From Daphnia carinata (Eukaryota; Arthropoda; Branchiopoda; Diplostraca; Daphniidae): a stretch of DNA of 64,000 bases. Shown here one piece after another: positions 33,555 through 45,942 of this stretch. The stretch's first letter is position 1; the number at the start of each line of letters is the position of its first letter. The stretch lies in the NCBI RefSeq assembly GCF_022539665.2, contig NC_081334.1:6728424-6792423 (forward strand), written 5' to 3'. Made by a program: the position numbers and the translations under genes. The notes beneath the pieces were generated by a model. It worked only from the letters and a program-made list of their open reading frames with translations. It did no database searches and was not told the origin of the DNA.

Positions 33555-35263
33555 TTACTGAGCTGAGGAATGGAATTGAAGAATGGCCCTGCCGGGAATT
33601 TCAGATTTGCAAAGTTTGTTGATCACTTCGGAAGCTTCTTCAGCTGGGAAAACGCTGTGCGGTGGAGGTTGAACCTGCAACAAAAAAATAGAGCAATGAT
33701 AAACGGCAATTTATTTGAAACTGATGCAAGTTATTAAATACCTTGCCAGAGTGAACGAGGTCGACCAACTCTTTGAGCTGTTCCACAGTTCCAGTCTCGA
33801 CTGGTTCTATGGTGATGCCGTATTCTTCGGCCTTGCGCGAGAATTTGGGTAGCAGGCGATCGGCTGTCTCATGACCGAGGAAAACTACGCCGCCCTTGCT
33901 TAGACATTGAATAGATCGGTTGAGGCTGCGCGAAGTAGTGCCAAAATCGATCACGACGTCCACCTGACCATGGCAGGCATCTTTGGTCCTCTCAATTAGG
34001 ATGCGCTCGTAGAGCTCTTCATTCCATTGGATAACATCCACCCTACGGAAAAAAAAATTATTTTATATGATTATTTTCACATTGTGTGATTTAGTTGGTA
34101 CATACTTTCCGGATTCCTGAGCCAAGCAAAAGCCCTCATCACGAAGGCACGCTACGGCAATGTGAACACGATGTTGTTTTTCGCTGAAGAAATATCGAGC
34201 AAGACGAAGGGCCCAAAGAGCCAAACCACCAGTACCGACAACCAGGATGTGGCACATTCCTGTTGGTTAATATACAGAATAATCATCAAGCTCTAGTGTT
34301 ACTAACAGCGTGTAGCTAGACAAACCTTCGGGTCCTTTCTCTTCAGAAATGCGTCGGACAACATCCTCGGCTTTCTGGACAGTGTTGAGAGCCCAAAGAG
34401 CACCAGAAGGTAGCATAGCAGCAACAGACAAGGACATCTCATCGGGAATCTTGACTAAAAAATTGATTTCTGGCACACTCATGTATTCTGCGTATCTATT
34501 AAAAAAAAGAAAATGAATTTCTTATGTGTTGTTTCAAAATAATGTTTTAAAGCTGTTAATACCCTGGAGGGCACTCGTCAAAGGGGTAGACAATGACATG
34601 ATCACCAACTTTAATTCCACAGCTAGTCTCTACTTCTTCACCAATTGACTCAACAACTCCAGCTACCTCATAACCAGGATAGAAAGATGAGTCACGGAGA
34701 CCACGGTTAGAGGTGCTGGTTGTACAGAGACCACTGTCACTACCCATCGAGCAAGTACTCGAGGTACTGGAAACACTGGCAGATCTTTGTCTGTAACAAG
34801 CTCCAGCACACATCACCTATGGTAGCAAAGAGAAAAGATGTCTGTAGAGATTAAGTAATTACACGTACAAGTAAGATTAAATTACTTTGACACGGGCTCC
34901 CAATGCTGGTACGTCTGGTACCATGACGTCATACTGGAAGACATACTCCTTGCTCATGCCAACCGTAGCCGGACTCTCGATGCTAACTTGCTTGCACACA
35001 CGGTTCATTCTTGATGATGGAGTTGTTGGGGGATATTTCGACAACCTAATGGGACATAGGAAAAGAATAAATTCAGAATTGCAAAAAAAAAAAAAAAAAT
35101 TCGGTGACCGTGTTACACGTTACACATTCAAGTTTAGTCTGCTAAAGTCGACAGATCAAAAGACAAAAGTATCGATTTTCTGTCTTCTATGTCCGTCCAA
35201 AAAACCAAAACAAAACAAAAGGAGTTATAACCTGTCATCAGGGATGAGACACTCGACGGGCAT
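33555..35263 (-). CDS. MDR-superfamily oxidoreductase (alcohol dehydrogenase-like) with degenerate zinc site
   Basis: Seven exons close in phase: 35232-35263, 34886-35045, 34563-34816, 34326-34495, 34106-34259, 33742-34042 and 33555-33674, giving 396 residues. The fold is recognisable as medium-chain dehydrogenase/reductase: a GroES-like N-terminal half with KVGDHVIVYP and ILVVGTGGLALWAL as the nucleotide-binding glycine motif, then VDVVIDFGTTSRSLN and GGVVFLG. The position of the catalytic-zinc His (normally GHE) reads PGYE at about residues 111-114. Between the usual Cys region (VMCAGACYRQ) and PGYE lies an unusual Ser/Thr-rich insert of roughly 25 residues. The substrate cannot be told. 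Loss of the zinc ligand suggests a zinc-independent, quinone-oxidoreductase-like or non-catalytic protein; this is inference. Start at the first ATG, after which the reading is continuous. Confidence 0.85.
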
Positions 35264-35640
35264 TTTTGCACAATTTTTGTGTTAACGAAATCTATTAAAA
35301 TTCTTTTAGCAAGAATATTATACCAGAATCTATTGTCCCCACTCGCAAGAGAACAAAAGGATTATTTCGAAACTTTGGAGCGGGAGATTTGCACAGTGCG
35401 TTCCTTGAGATTTCGCAGGGAATAATGGATAGCGTGAAGCAGCTGAAGGTTGGCTTTATGCGGGCCGCTAGGAGGAGTGGCGTCGGGAGTCGGCGCGTTG
35501 CGTGACGCTATCTCCGACGCTCGCGACCAATAGCCAGGTCGGGAGGGCCAATCACGAAGCGAGCACCCCGAGAACACGTGGACAGCACAGTTCCGTCAGA
35601 GGAGCAAAGAGAACACCAAGGAGCTAGTCTACGTCCTCGG
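35264..35640 (-). promoter_or_regulatory. CpG-rich upstream region of the MDR gene
   Basis: GC-rich against its flanks, with CCAAT-type motifs (CCAATAGCC and CCAATCACG on either strand, near 35525-35555) and an E-box CACGTG at about 35574-35579. It lies directly upstream of the minus-strand MDR start. A short open frame through it changes on both strands and is not supported as coding. Confidence 0.4.
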
Positions 35641-38544
35641 CCCCGTGAAAATCGATGCTGGTCTTTTTCACGTAGGGAAAGGGGAAAGCCTCCCGCCATT
35701 GCGCAAAATTGCGCAAAAAAAGAAAAGAAACGAACTAAATCGATGCTATGGTGGCAACAGCTTTGGATTTTTTCCATCTCTTGAGAATGTAATAAACTAG
35801 TTTTATTTAATTGGCAAACATGGTGTGGGTAGTGGAGAACAGGTGTACCGGTAATCAAAATTCGGCTCAAGGCGTTCTTACAGAAGTAAACAACTCCATG
35901 TATGGATCACGTTTAAAGCTGAAAAGTCAGTGTGAACGAAAAGGGTCAAATCGTAGACGATACACCGAGAAATATCGATATAAATACGAAGTTGTTTACG
36001 ATATAAAAAGGTCGAAAACGAACCCAGTCAAACTAAACCGAAAACAACAACAACCAATCTCCTTATTTGCATTCACGGACCTCCAAAATGGCTTCGTATT
36101 TTGAGAATATTCGGCCATGTTGTTGAAGATCGTCACGTCTCGACTACATTTTTTGAATAAATCTCTACAACAACAACATTCAATTTCTTTTCGGTTTTCG
36201 TCTATTTTAAAAGTGCAAACAAATTTATCTCTTAGTCACGAAGGTCGTTCTAGTTCCCCACTTGCTGTTTTCCTATCTCCGGATTTTTTTTATCTTCATG
36301 GAATAGGATTCAAAATTAAAACAATAATAACTAAAACTAAAAACAAACAACTCATAAAATTGCAAACTAGTATAACTTTTTCTAGTCTACTGCGCACTTT
36401 CCGACCGGTGTCTTGTTTTTGTTATCGAACTCGTCACGAAAAGTTCTCTCAATTCATTTTCTCTTCACCATATCGGGGATGTGACCAAGAAGGACACTGT
36501 AGCCTACACCGGCCAAGTCCAGTTCAACAAACAAATATGACGTAATGAAATCGGTTTTCTTTCCAGCAGAGGATGTCGATAACAGCCGATTCCCCATTTC
36601 CGTCGTCAATATCCCAACAACATAATCATGGTGATGGAAACAGACGAGATGCCGCAGTTATTGCTGCGATACGCAAGTATTCAAGCTGTACGCTAATTAG
36701 AAGTGTCGTCATTATTTACAAAAAAGAAATCAGATCTTGCGTGTCTTTTCCGCTTGTGTCTGTGTCCTAGAATTCTCCCGATAGCTTTTCACGCAGCAAA
36801 GCACGACTCGTGCACGTGATCAGATCGCCACACCCCCAGCTACTCCTCCAAACTTCCTCTCATCAAACAACAAAGAAATTCTAGCTTTTTTGATTTAAAA
36901 GAGAACGTAAATGACTTGGCTAATTTATCGCATTCGAATTACAAAGGAATATTAATTTGGTATGACTTTTTTTTCAGGCGGAAACGATCAATTTTTGACC
37001 AACGATGAAAATGGAAACCAGTCTGGATTTCCTTGATCTTTTTACAATGAGATAGTTCCAAAGTGTTCTTGTTACCAAACAACAAAGAAATGGGATAAAA
37101 GCCGGGCAAGATACGTTTTCTTCAAGCCATAATAAGCACTTTAAATGAGTCAGTTCAAGGTTCTTTCTTCTTTTGGTCGGTGAATTGAACATACTTTGCT
37201 AGAGGAAGTAAGAGAAGGGAAAACCACGAGATTACCTGGACTTATTCAGCTGCTGCTTGAAGCGGTAAGAACGGCAGAACTGGTTTCCGTGAAAGCAAGC
37301 AACCACGAACAAACTATTTGCATGAAGACGTGCGTGAGATTCGGTCAGACAAAGCCTGAAGCTCAACTGCTGTGAGGTACGTGCACTCTTGTTGTTTTGC
37401 TGAAAAACAGATGTGGGGATGATGGCGATGGCCGATGAGACAGAGGTGGAGAGAGTGAACTCTTGTGAGCCGATTTCGTGCAGCGCCACGGGTGTCTGTA
37501 ATCCATAATACAATCGCAACAGCTTTGCTAGATGGCAGACTTGAAAGTTTATGATCTATAGTCCACCCGGTACCGCCACAAGCGAAGTGAGAAGTCTTCG
37601 TCTTGAAAAGCGACAGAGCTGTCCTATCTATATTTCCCAATAGATACTGTATGCAAAGAAGTCAATACAAAAACTATAAATAAACCACATGTTTAGTTTT
37701 TTTCTCGTAATAACTCGAAATCCCTTGTTTCCTATTGATCCTTCGACGAAACAATACAAAAACGGATAGAGCATAATTACTACGTTCTATTTAGAAAGGA
37801 TTTAGCAGAATTATCATAAAATAGATTCTCAGTTGACTAAATAAAAAATGGCTTCACAACTCAATAAGCAACACATCTTTTCTGAGCAAATGTAACATCA
37901 ATGCGATATTTGCATTGAACTCTATTTTCAGCACGTGATGCTTCTTCTGTGCAACTATTTACTTATTCGGCATTAAATCCACGTTACATGTTTGCAACCA
38001 GATCAATTGGCGATTGAGAAAGAAAACAAAGGGTACAGCTACGCCATCTATTGCTATTTTCGGTTCTGTGAAATCAAGGCTTGCGCGCATAAATAATAAT
38101 AGAACAATCTGTTTTAATATATTATTTATTAATTAATAGGGAAATATGCAAGGAAACGGAACATTACGATAAAAATGATTCGCACACAACTGGATGGATC
38201 GGGCAAAAACAATCGAAAACAAGAAGGCAACAAACGATTCTGTTCATTTTCAGTTGGTAAGGCACGTCCTCGGTATGTGTCCTTGTTTTCATTTCATATC
38301 TTTGTTTTCCCCCAAAGCGACATTTAACACGAGAACAGAATTATCGCACTTTTTAGGCTGAGGAATGGCGTTATTTTAATTCAGCGACGATCCCTATTGT
38401 CGGAAGGAATTTTGGAAGGAATGGTATAGAAGACCACTACGCGTGTAAAAATGAAATAACTGATTAAAAAAATTAAAGAAAATACACAGAAATGACATCA
38501 ACTCTGACACATGAATGTGGTCTCTTAACGGACGGGTAACGTGG
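35641..38544. other. Intergenic, no supported gene
   Basis: AT-rich spacer between the MDR promoter and the 3' end of the Rab11-FIP gene. The open frame at 36117-36545 (142 codons) is Ser/Phe/Lys-rich with no domain or splice signals and is probably chance. Nothing else of note. Confidence 0.55.
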
Positions 38545-41500
38545 CTAATTTCGCAATGTTTTGGCTTTAATGGGCGTTTGGAGGACGGTGGGGCACGTAT
38601 CGATCACTTTTAACAACAGACTGTCGATATAGTCTTTCAGATCTGAAATTTCATTATCTCGTTCTTCAAGCAAATCAATCAATCCCTAGAAGCCAAACAA
38701 ACAACGATTACGACACGGAATATAATTAACTGAAAGCAAACAAGTCACCTCGCGGGATTTTTCCTGATAGATGCGCAGTCTATCTTCGGAAGTGGATGAA
38801 TCACGCGGAGTACGATGATGATCGCGGGGCGTGTTATTATTGGCCGGCTTATCTTCACCGACAACGACACGCTGGTGAAACGAAGCCGCCATTTTCATGC
38901 GATGCGTCTCATTGGCACTCGAAGGTGTCGTTGCTATTCATAGAGCGAAATAAAATGAAAAACAAGTGAACTCATTAGAAAACCATGCCTCATAATAAAA
39001 GACGAAGAAAATTGTGCATAAAAGTAGACAAGGCTTGCAACTAATGTTAGTGACAACAGCAAATTCATATCCCAAATTCATGCAGGAAAAAGTGGAAGGT
39101 GAAAGCAAATCAAACAAGTGGGTTAGATTAAATTTTAGATTGTTTTTTTGTTGTTGTTGTTTGGTTTTGATACTTTAAAGTGCCGTGGGTAGCTAAAGGA
39201 TCGATTGGGAGGGAGTGTTTACCCGCCTGTTCTCCAGCACCAACATCGTCCTCGTCGTCTTCCGTGATAGGCGAGCCAGCCGACTGGTCGCAGGATGGCG
39301 ATTCCAGGGTCAGCGACTTGAGACAGGGGGCCAATGATATTCTTTTACGTCGAGCTTTAGCTTCTTCATCAACCGGCTCATAGGGCACGATGGAGCGACG
39401 AGCGCCGCCAACGGCAACGTTATCATCAGAAGAATTTTGTGATAGCATCGCCATGTCGTAATTATCCCAAGACAGTTGGGCTTGTCGGGCGCGGTTGGAC
39501 GCAGTTGATTGGACAGAATGAGGTGTCTGAATTGTAGCAGGTGTGAGCTGTAGCGGCGTAGCAGTTGGCGGAGTAAAGAGCATATCGTTTGGCAATAAAA
39601 GTGCAGCCAGGGGACGATTTAATGCTTGGACAACGTTTTCCGAGGGCGGTGAATACGAAGGGCTAATTTCGTGCGGATGCTCTACATCGGTCACTGAGAC
39701 GGCACTATCCATAGTCTTAGCACTTTCTGAATTAGAAGCGGCCGTCATTGCCGATGACAATTGCTCGCTACCGCCGAATCCCTGACTACCATCTTCTTTA
39801 CTGTTCTCTGACCAATCTAACTCAACTACGCCAATCGATCGCTGTTCGGTATCTGTTTCGCTATTTGGTGTAGAGAACAAACTAAAGAGGCGATCACGTC
39901 GAACATCTTTGGGCGAAGAATTAATAGGAGTCTCCTCTACGCGACCAGAAGTTTGCAGGGCAATGCTGGAACCTTCCTCCTGGATTTTCTCAACTGGACT
40001 GATCTCAATCGTTTTATCGTTGAAAAAATCGACCGTAGCTTCCGTTTCCATCAGATCTTCTTGGCCTTCGTCTTCGTCATCGCTCGAATCGGTGTTGTAG
40101 AGTTCTACTACGTTAGACGAACGAGCAGGTTTAGGGGGCGGTACTTCTACAGCCGTGACGGAGGGTTGCCGATCGTGTTCTTCGATAACCTTCTCTAGCA
40201 TCTGGCACACACTGTCCTCGTCCAACATCAATTCGTCGGCCTCATCAACATTGCCCAAAACAAGCACGTGTAAAGGCTCGTTCCTATTGTAAGTAACGTC
40301 CAAAACATCGTCACGGTCATCATCCTCTTCCAGATCTGAAAATTCTTCATCCTCAGAGGAATCAGATTCGAATGGGTTCAACTGAATGGGCTGAGGCTGG
40401 CTGAGAGCATCGTCAATCTCCAATATGCTTCTGGGCAGAACGACTGGCTGCTGCATTATTGAATAATCATAGGACGGAAGCAAAGGTTCATTCGACACTT
40501 CAGAAAGTGGAGGGACTGGACTTCTTCTGGGTTTAGGAACAGGCGGTTGTCGAGCAACAGGTTCATCATTGACACCGACAGGGAAAGAAGAAGGATAGGG
40601 TGGTGATGACGACATGCGGGGTCGAGCCGATAGTGATTGGCCAGTGTCAAACTCGGCTTCTGCTTCCTCACCTGCAGATATGGGCTGCACCTCCACGATC
40701 GGGACTTCGTCGACGGTGGGTAAATCCTTGCGTTGGCGAGCCTGAGGAACGACAGCAGGGGGATCCGTTTCCACCGGTACTTCGTGGCTTTTGATGACGC
40801 GGGCTTTTGGGACAGGAGCGGCACTGCTATTCTGTTTACTGGAAGGAGGCGAAGCGGACGGTGAGAGCGATGGCTTTTCAACAATAAAAGAATCCTGGAT
40901 GATGATGGACGGCACTCCCCCTGCCACTAATGAGGGCGGTGATGAGGAATGTAAAACAGCTGCGGCAGTTGACATAGCAGCAGTTGTCATTGCAGCACCT
41001 GCTTTTTCCTCCGGCTGCTTGCCGACGGGCGCTTCCGACACTGCAGATAAAACCAAGCCGGAACCGTTTGTTGAGAGAGAGATCTTTTGACCACCGCTGA
41101 CTCGTGGTTGTTTACTAACGGCTGGCGTAAACATTAGCTAAGTATGAAGGCCCTAAGCGCTAGTTAAGATCGAAATCAACATTCACAAAGCAGAAACGGG
41201 GATAAAACAAACAAGATGAGCTACTGTGGATGGAAATTTAAAAAAATAATAAATAAAATGGTTTAAGCGGACACCCCATCAACCGATTAATCAAGCTCCA
41301 AAAACAAAGACCTAGTTTTTAGTATTTAAAAAAAAAGTATGAGGCTGGAGGGGGAAAAGAATGAAGCAAGCAAGCTGAACGGTCATTGACTTTGGCTCAC
41401 CTTTACTCTGTTTGCTTCCGAAGAATTTCTGATTCCAATCGCTTTGTTGTTGAGTGGGCGATTTACTCGCACCGCTAGTCACAGAGACGGCTAAACTGGA

Positions 41501-43038
41501 ACTGAAAATACATATATAAAAAACAGTAATTAATAGGGGGGAAAAAATATTATTTCACAAGAATCAATTTATCTAGTGCTCACATAGACGACGACGGTTG
41601 AATGGCTCGGTTTGGCAATGTGGCTGACGAGCCGGAACGCTTCATTGAATTGTGCCGAAGCAGCTCTCCGCCGCCAAGGTTTTCCAGTGATCCCTGGCCG
41701 CTAGCTAGACTGCTACTACCACCAGCCAAGTTCAGTGAACTTCCAGAGCTTTTATGTGACAGCTCGTCAAACTAAATTCAACAAAACGTTTAGCATAAAG
41801 TCAGATCTCCGGAACAAGAATGAACGACAAAAAAAGTTTGTTTCATTACTCTAAACTCATCGTCATCTTCTGATATAACGCCCGGGTCCGGTTCTCCGCT
41901 AGAATATTTACCGCTATACCGACCAGAACTATGGCGGGAAAGACGACCATCTCCTTTTTCATCCCGGGCACCACTCTTTGGCATCCTCAGTTTGCTTCCT
42001 GATTTTAAAACATAAGGCATTAAGCATAAAATACAGTGGTGTACAAAATTATGAAACGGAATAAATTTTGAAAAATTTTGACTGCTGCAATCAATCAAAG
42101 ACAATATGCTTACCAACAGATGAGGCTAGCTTCTTGATACCTCCTTTCTTCTCCTTGCCAAGGCTCATAAGACTTCCCCCTGATTAGACGTGATAAGGCA
42201 TGCATTAAAATTGATTACCTTTCGTGTCCAGACCAGCAGAACCATCAACCAAGTGAAAGGTATCATGCGATCAGGCACAAGATACTCAACGAGACTCACC
42301 GATGTTATGTGCCGCCTGGGACAGGTGGCCGAATGAGCCCTTGTGTTTCTCTTTTTTGGATAAGTCTAGCAGTGATCCTGACTTGACGGTAAACGCCACT
42401 CGAACCTCGATCTCACCACGGTTCTTATTTTTTCCCTCTTGGCCCGGCTTGCTTTTTAATGGATACCACCTGTTAAACATTTTTGTAATACAGAGATTTA
42501 GAGGCAAACTAACGGAACTGCAAATAAAAAATTGCTACTTTGTTCTGGGTCTTTCATAAACATCAAAATTGGAGAGAGGCAATGCAACCATGCCCAAAAA
42601 CTCGTCGACTCCAATGAAATTTTGATGTAGGGCAGTGAGAACAATTTCTGCAGTATTCCCTTGTGTAGGGATTGCTCTAAACAGAAAATAAATAGATTAT
42701 AAACAATTCATATGTTGTGTACAACTGTATGACTCACAGTTCACATTCTTCCTGCCATTCTAGATCTGATAGGGCCTTTTGTTTAACCGATGTCTGGAAT
42801 TTCTCCTTTCCCAAAGAGATTGTGACAAAGGCATCATTTGTACCTGAAACTTTTTGGGAAAAAACAAAATTATTCCAAAACGTCTTTCCAAAACATACAA
42901 TGATCATACCATTCTTCCCCTTGGTCAACAGTCCCTTCACTCGGCACACTATATACATTAAAAAGAGATTACAAAACGAACAATCAAGCTGAAAAGCATG
43001 CTGGTACCTGTGACTTGTACATGCGTTGGACTCCACAT
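38545..43038 (-). CDS. Rab11FIP: Class I Rab11 family-interacting protein (Rip11-like)
   Basis: Twelve exons close in phase: 43008-43038, 42910-42948, 42738-42843, 42539-42676, 42300-42469, 42114-42179, 41850-41998, 41584-41771, 41401-41501, 39223-41121, 38749-38933 and 38545-38685, giving about 1070 residues. The N-terminus (MWSPTHVQVTV...VKGLLTKGKNG) and the segments NDAFVTISLGKEKFQTSV, HQNFIGVDEFLGMVALPL and RGEIEVRVAF form a C2 domain. The 1.9-kb exon is a disordered, acidic and Ser/Pro-rich linker. The last exon holds the Rab-binding domain with LKDYIDSLLLKVIDTCP, the conserved FIP helix that binds active Rab11. The protein should link Rab11 recycling endosomes to membranes and motors. 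Reading past the donor at 39222 leads to a stop at 39128, so a shorter isoform without the Rab-binding domain is possible. Confidence 0.93.
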
Positions 43039-45103
43039 TCCTTAAGTTGCTGTGTGGATGTATCAGCTATTTGTAACTAGATTTAAAGCAATCAAGAGTT
43101 GAGAAAAAGGATAGGGAATATAAGTTAATTAGGAGACTATAACAGGTTTACAAGACTGTAAGCACTAAAGATTGTGATAAGGATTCACAACAACACAGAA
43201 TCTCTAGCTGTCAGCAATCCAAGATTGCTTCGCGATGAAATTTGCTAGTGCAGGCTCATAGCCGGGTGTCAAGGTCGGTTACTCACCCGTAAAACAGAGA
43301 AAAAAAGCACGATGCTGTTATTTGACTTCCGGCCTTCGGGGCCTGTTTTGTTTTCCCGAGAGTGATGTCACGCGGGACGAAAGGATGAAAAGGATGAACT
43401 GCACACAGCCACCAAGAGAGTTAAAAAATTTCCTCTAAAGCTGCCGGATAAAATTGCTTTCGCAATGGCGGTTGAGCTGTTTCACTTTTGGTAGCAAGAT
43501 GTTATCTGCCACTATTCAAATGACTGCAATTAAGTACGAGCTCTGCGCGACCTGATGTTGCCAACACCGATTGCAGTAGTATAATGAGGAGGATTTACGA
43601 ACGGATTTTTTTTACGGACGTCAGGCGGTTTTCTATGGTGTGACGCTAACGCCATCTAACCTCCGTTGGTTGTATAGGTTAATTTTTAAAATTTCTTTCT
43701 TTTTTTGGGGGGGTATCAAGAACAAATACAAATCCATTGCGGAAATTGAAACCTGGCAGAAAAGAACAAAAAACGAACGAACTACATGGTTCAATATCCG
43801 ATTGGTGACTTTAATCCGCCTTTTCTTGGTCTCTTTTATTTTCAGACCAGGAAGTGTATATGAACGCAATGCGTAGAAAGTTGCATTTAGCCGACATATG
43901 GTTTGTATTAAAAAAATGCACTGTCGTGACCCGGCTTGTTATATCCGTAAAAAAAATTGTGGTGTGGGAAGCGTGTGCCAGTTTCCAGTGAAAAGGTTGA
44001 GAGGGAGGGCGGTTGTGGATAGATTTAGTTTCGTCGAACGGGGTCAGCTTCATGGTGAAAGTTTATGGACTATCGTCGTATGGTTCGATCACTTACCACA
44101 AAAAACCAATGTAATTAAGTAACGCAATTTTTCCCAGCACATAAATTGTCGTAGGAATCACTATTGGAGAAAACGTGCATTGTAGTACTTTCGACCGTGT
44201 GTCATAAAAACAATATTGCGATTATTTTTCTGGATTTTCGTCAAACCTTTTGGATGGTAAAATAAGGTGAAATAGCTAACTTTTTTGACAGCGTAACAAG
44301 TAAAACGCAAGCTTTGTCGGTAGCATGACGTCAATTTACCGTTGGTGCGTTTGAGGATTGATTTGACAGCGGCCATTAATTTGGGACCTAGCAAGTTGTG
44401 TTTGCAAAGACGTTGCCGCTCTGCAGTATTTTTGCTAACGGGACAATTTTTGTTGTTAGCTGGAAAGCAATGACCCTGTCATTAAGAGCCAAAACACATT
44501 TAACTTGCTAATATTAAATTCAGTAAATGTTGCTTGAAATAAATTATACCAAAAAAAAATCAGAGCACATGTAGGGAATCAGGGACCAAATTGGTTGGTG
44601 GAGGGAGAAGGGAAGAAATGGAGGTGTGACTGTTAAAGTGTTACCTATTTTGCATTTTGTAAAACACAAGTGAATATCCAGTCTGTTGCAGCAGGGAAAC
44701 TCAAAGGGTAGAGTTTCTTGAATTGTCAATCGTTTTATAATGATCGTGAACTTTTCTTCGCGGTCAAATCAAATTAGGTCAAATTATCTAAATATATCAT
44801 TTTCTTCCCGATAGATGGCGACACTCTAATGGTTTTAGGAAAAAATCCATAAAAAACATAATGTCGTAAAACGGCTTATTCGATTAGGCGATAAAATTTA
44901 AATGCTTTAAAAGGACAGTTAAATTTAAACCAAAATATATTGAATTTTGCGGATTTCGGTTGTATTTTTTACTTTAGGATCACTATTTGCCAATGCAACC
45001 GATCTTTGCCACTGTCGTCTGCTTGTCGACTTCCAATCAAAGGGTTGTCAAAAACAGTTTTTTTTTTTAACTTGGTTCATAAATATTTGTTTCATATTTC
45101 AAA
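43039..45103. other. Divergent promoter region between Rab11-FIP and NAA10
   Basis: About 2 kb separating two divergent genes. A CRE palindrome TGACGTCA sits at 44326-44333. Open frames at 43633-43876 on both strands are mutual shadows. No TATA box is apparent near either start, as expected for housekeeping promoters. Confidence 0.5.
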
Positions 45104-45942
45104 ATGAATATACGGTGTGCCAGAGTAAGTCCAAAAAATTATCTGCATATGAATAAAAATCATATCTCATCGTAATTTTTGGTTAACACCAGCCGGACGA
45201 CTTGATGAACATGCAGCATTGTAACCTCTTATGCTTGCCGGAAAACTACCAAATGAAGTATTTCTTCTATCATGGTCTTTCCTGGCCTCAACTCAGTTAT
45301 GTTGCTGAAGACGAGAAAGGACACATTGTGGGGTGCAGTCTAGCTATAAAAAATGCCTTTCGGCAATGCAACTATGTACTAACCATGTGCTTTTACATAG
45401 GTATGTTTTAGCTAAAATGGAAGAAGACAGTGAGGATGAACCCCATGGCCACATCACATCACTTGCAGTGAAACGTTCCCACAGGTAAAACATGACTTAA
45501 AACCCCCATTTAGCATCAGTACAATCTTTGGTTCTGTTGCAGGCGATTGGGATTGGCTCAAAAGCTAATGGACCAGGCATCCAGATCTATGATTGAATGT
45601 TTCAATGCAAAGTATGTGTCCCTTCACGTAAGAAAAAGTAACCGAGCAGCACTTAATCTCTACACCAATACCCTGAAATTCTCGTAAGCAAGAGTTATCA
45701 AAATTTTAAAAGAGAGCAACTTTGTTTACATTTGGTTTTTATGATAAAGGATATCTGAAATCGAGCCAAAGTACTATGCTGACGGAGAAGATGCTTACGC
45801 AATGAAGCGCGATTTGGTATCATTTTCACAGCAAAACGATACGCTACCAGCAGATGCGACTACGTTCTACGAGACTAAGACGCCCGAAGAACGTAAGCGC
45901 CTAGCCGCGATTGCCCAAGAAAACAGAAATATGGAAGAATGA
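45104..45942 (+). CDS. NAA10: N-alpha-acetyltransferase 10, catalytic subunit of NatA
   Basis: Five exons close in phase: 45104-45124, 45193-45332, 45401-45484, 45543-45683 and 45750-45942, giving 192 residues. The sequence is nearly that of animal NAA10 (ARD1): [54 protein letters not shown] and [21 protein letters not shown] is the acetyl-CoA-binding R-x-x-G-x-A motif of the GNAT fold. With NAA15 it acetylates nascent chains after Met removal on the ribosome. Introns are 58-68 nt. The tail after the GNAT domain is short, polar and ends ENRNMEE. An AATAAA overlaps the stop codon (45942-45947), so the 3' untranslated region may be extremely short. Confidence 0.97.

Noticed and set aside
36117-36545. 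Plus-strand open frame of 142 codons
   Set aside because: Low-complexity Ser/Phe/Lys composition in AT-rich spacer, no recognisable domain, signal peptide or splice evidence.
41122-41134. ATG at 41134 as the start of an independent 668-residue protein
   Set aside because: The upstream exons splice in phase to 41121 and encode the C2 domain expected of a class I Rab11-FIP, so the large exon is internal; an alternative promoter cannot be excluded.
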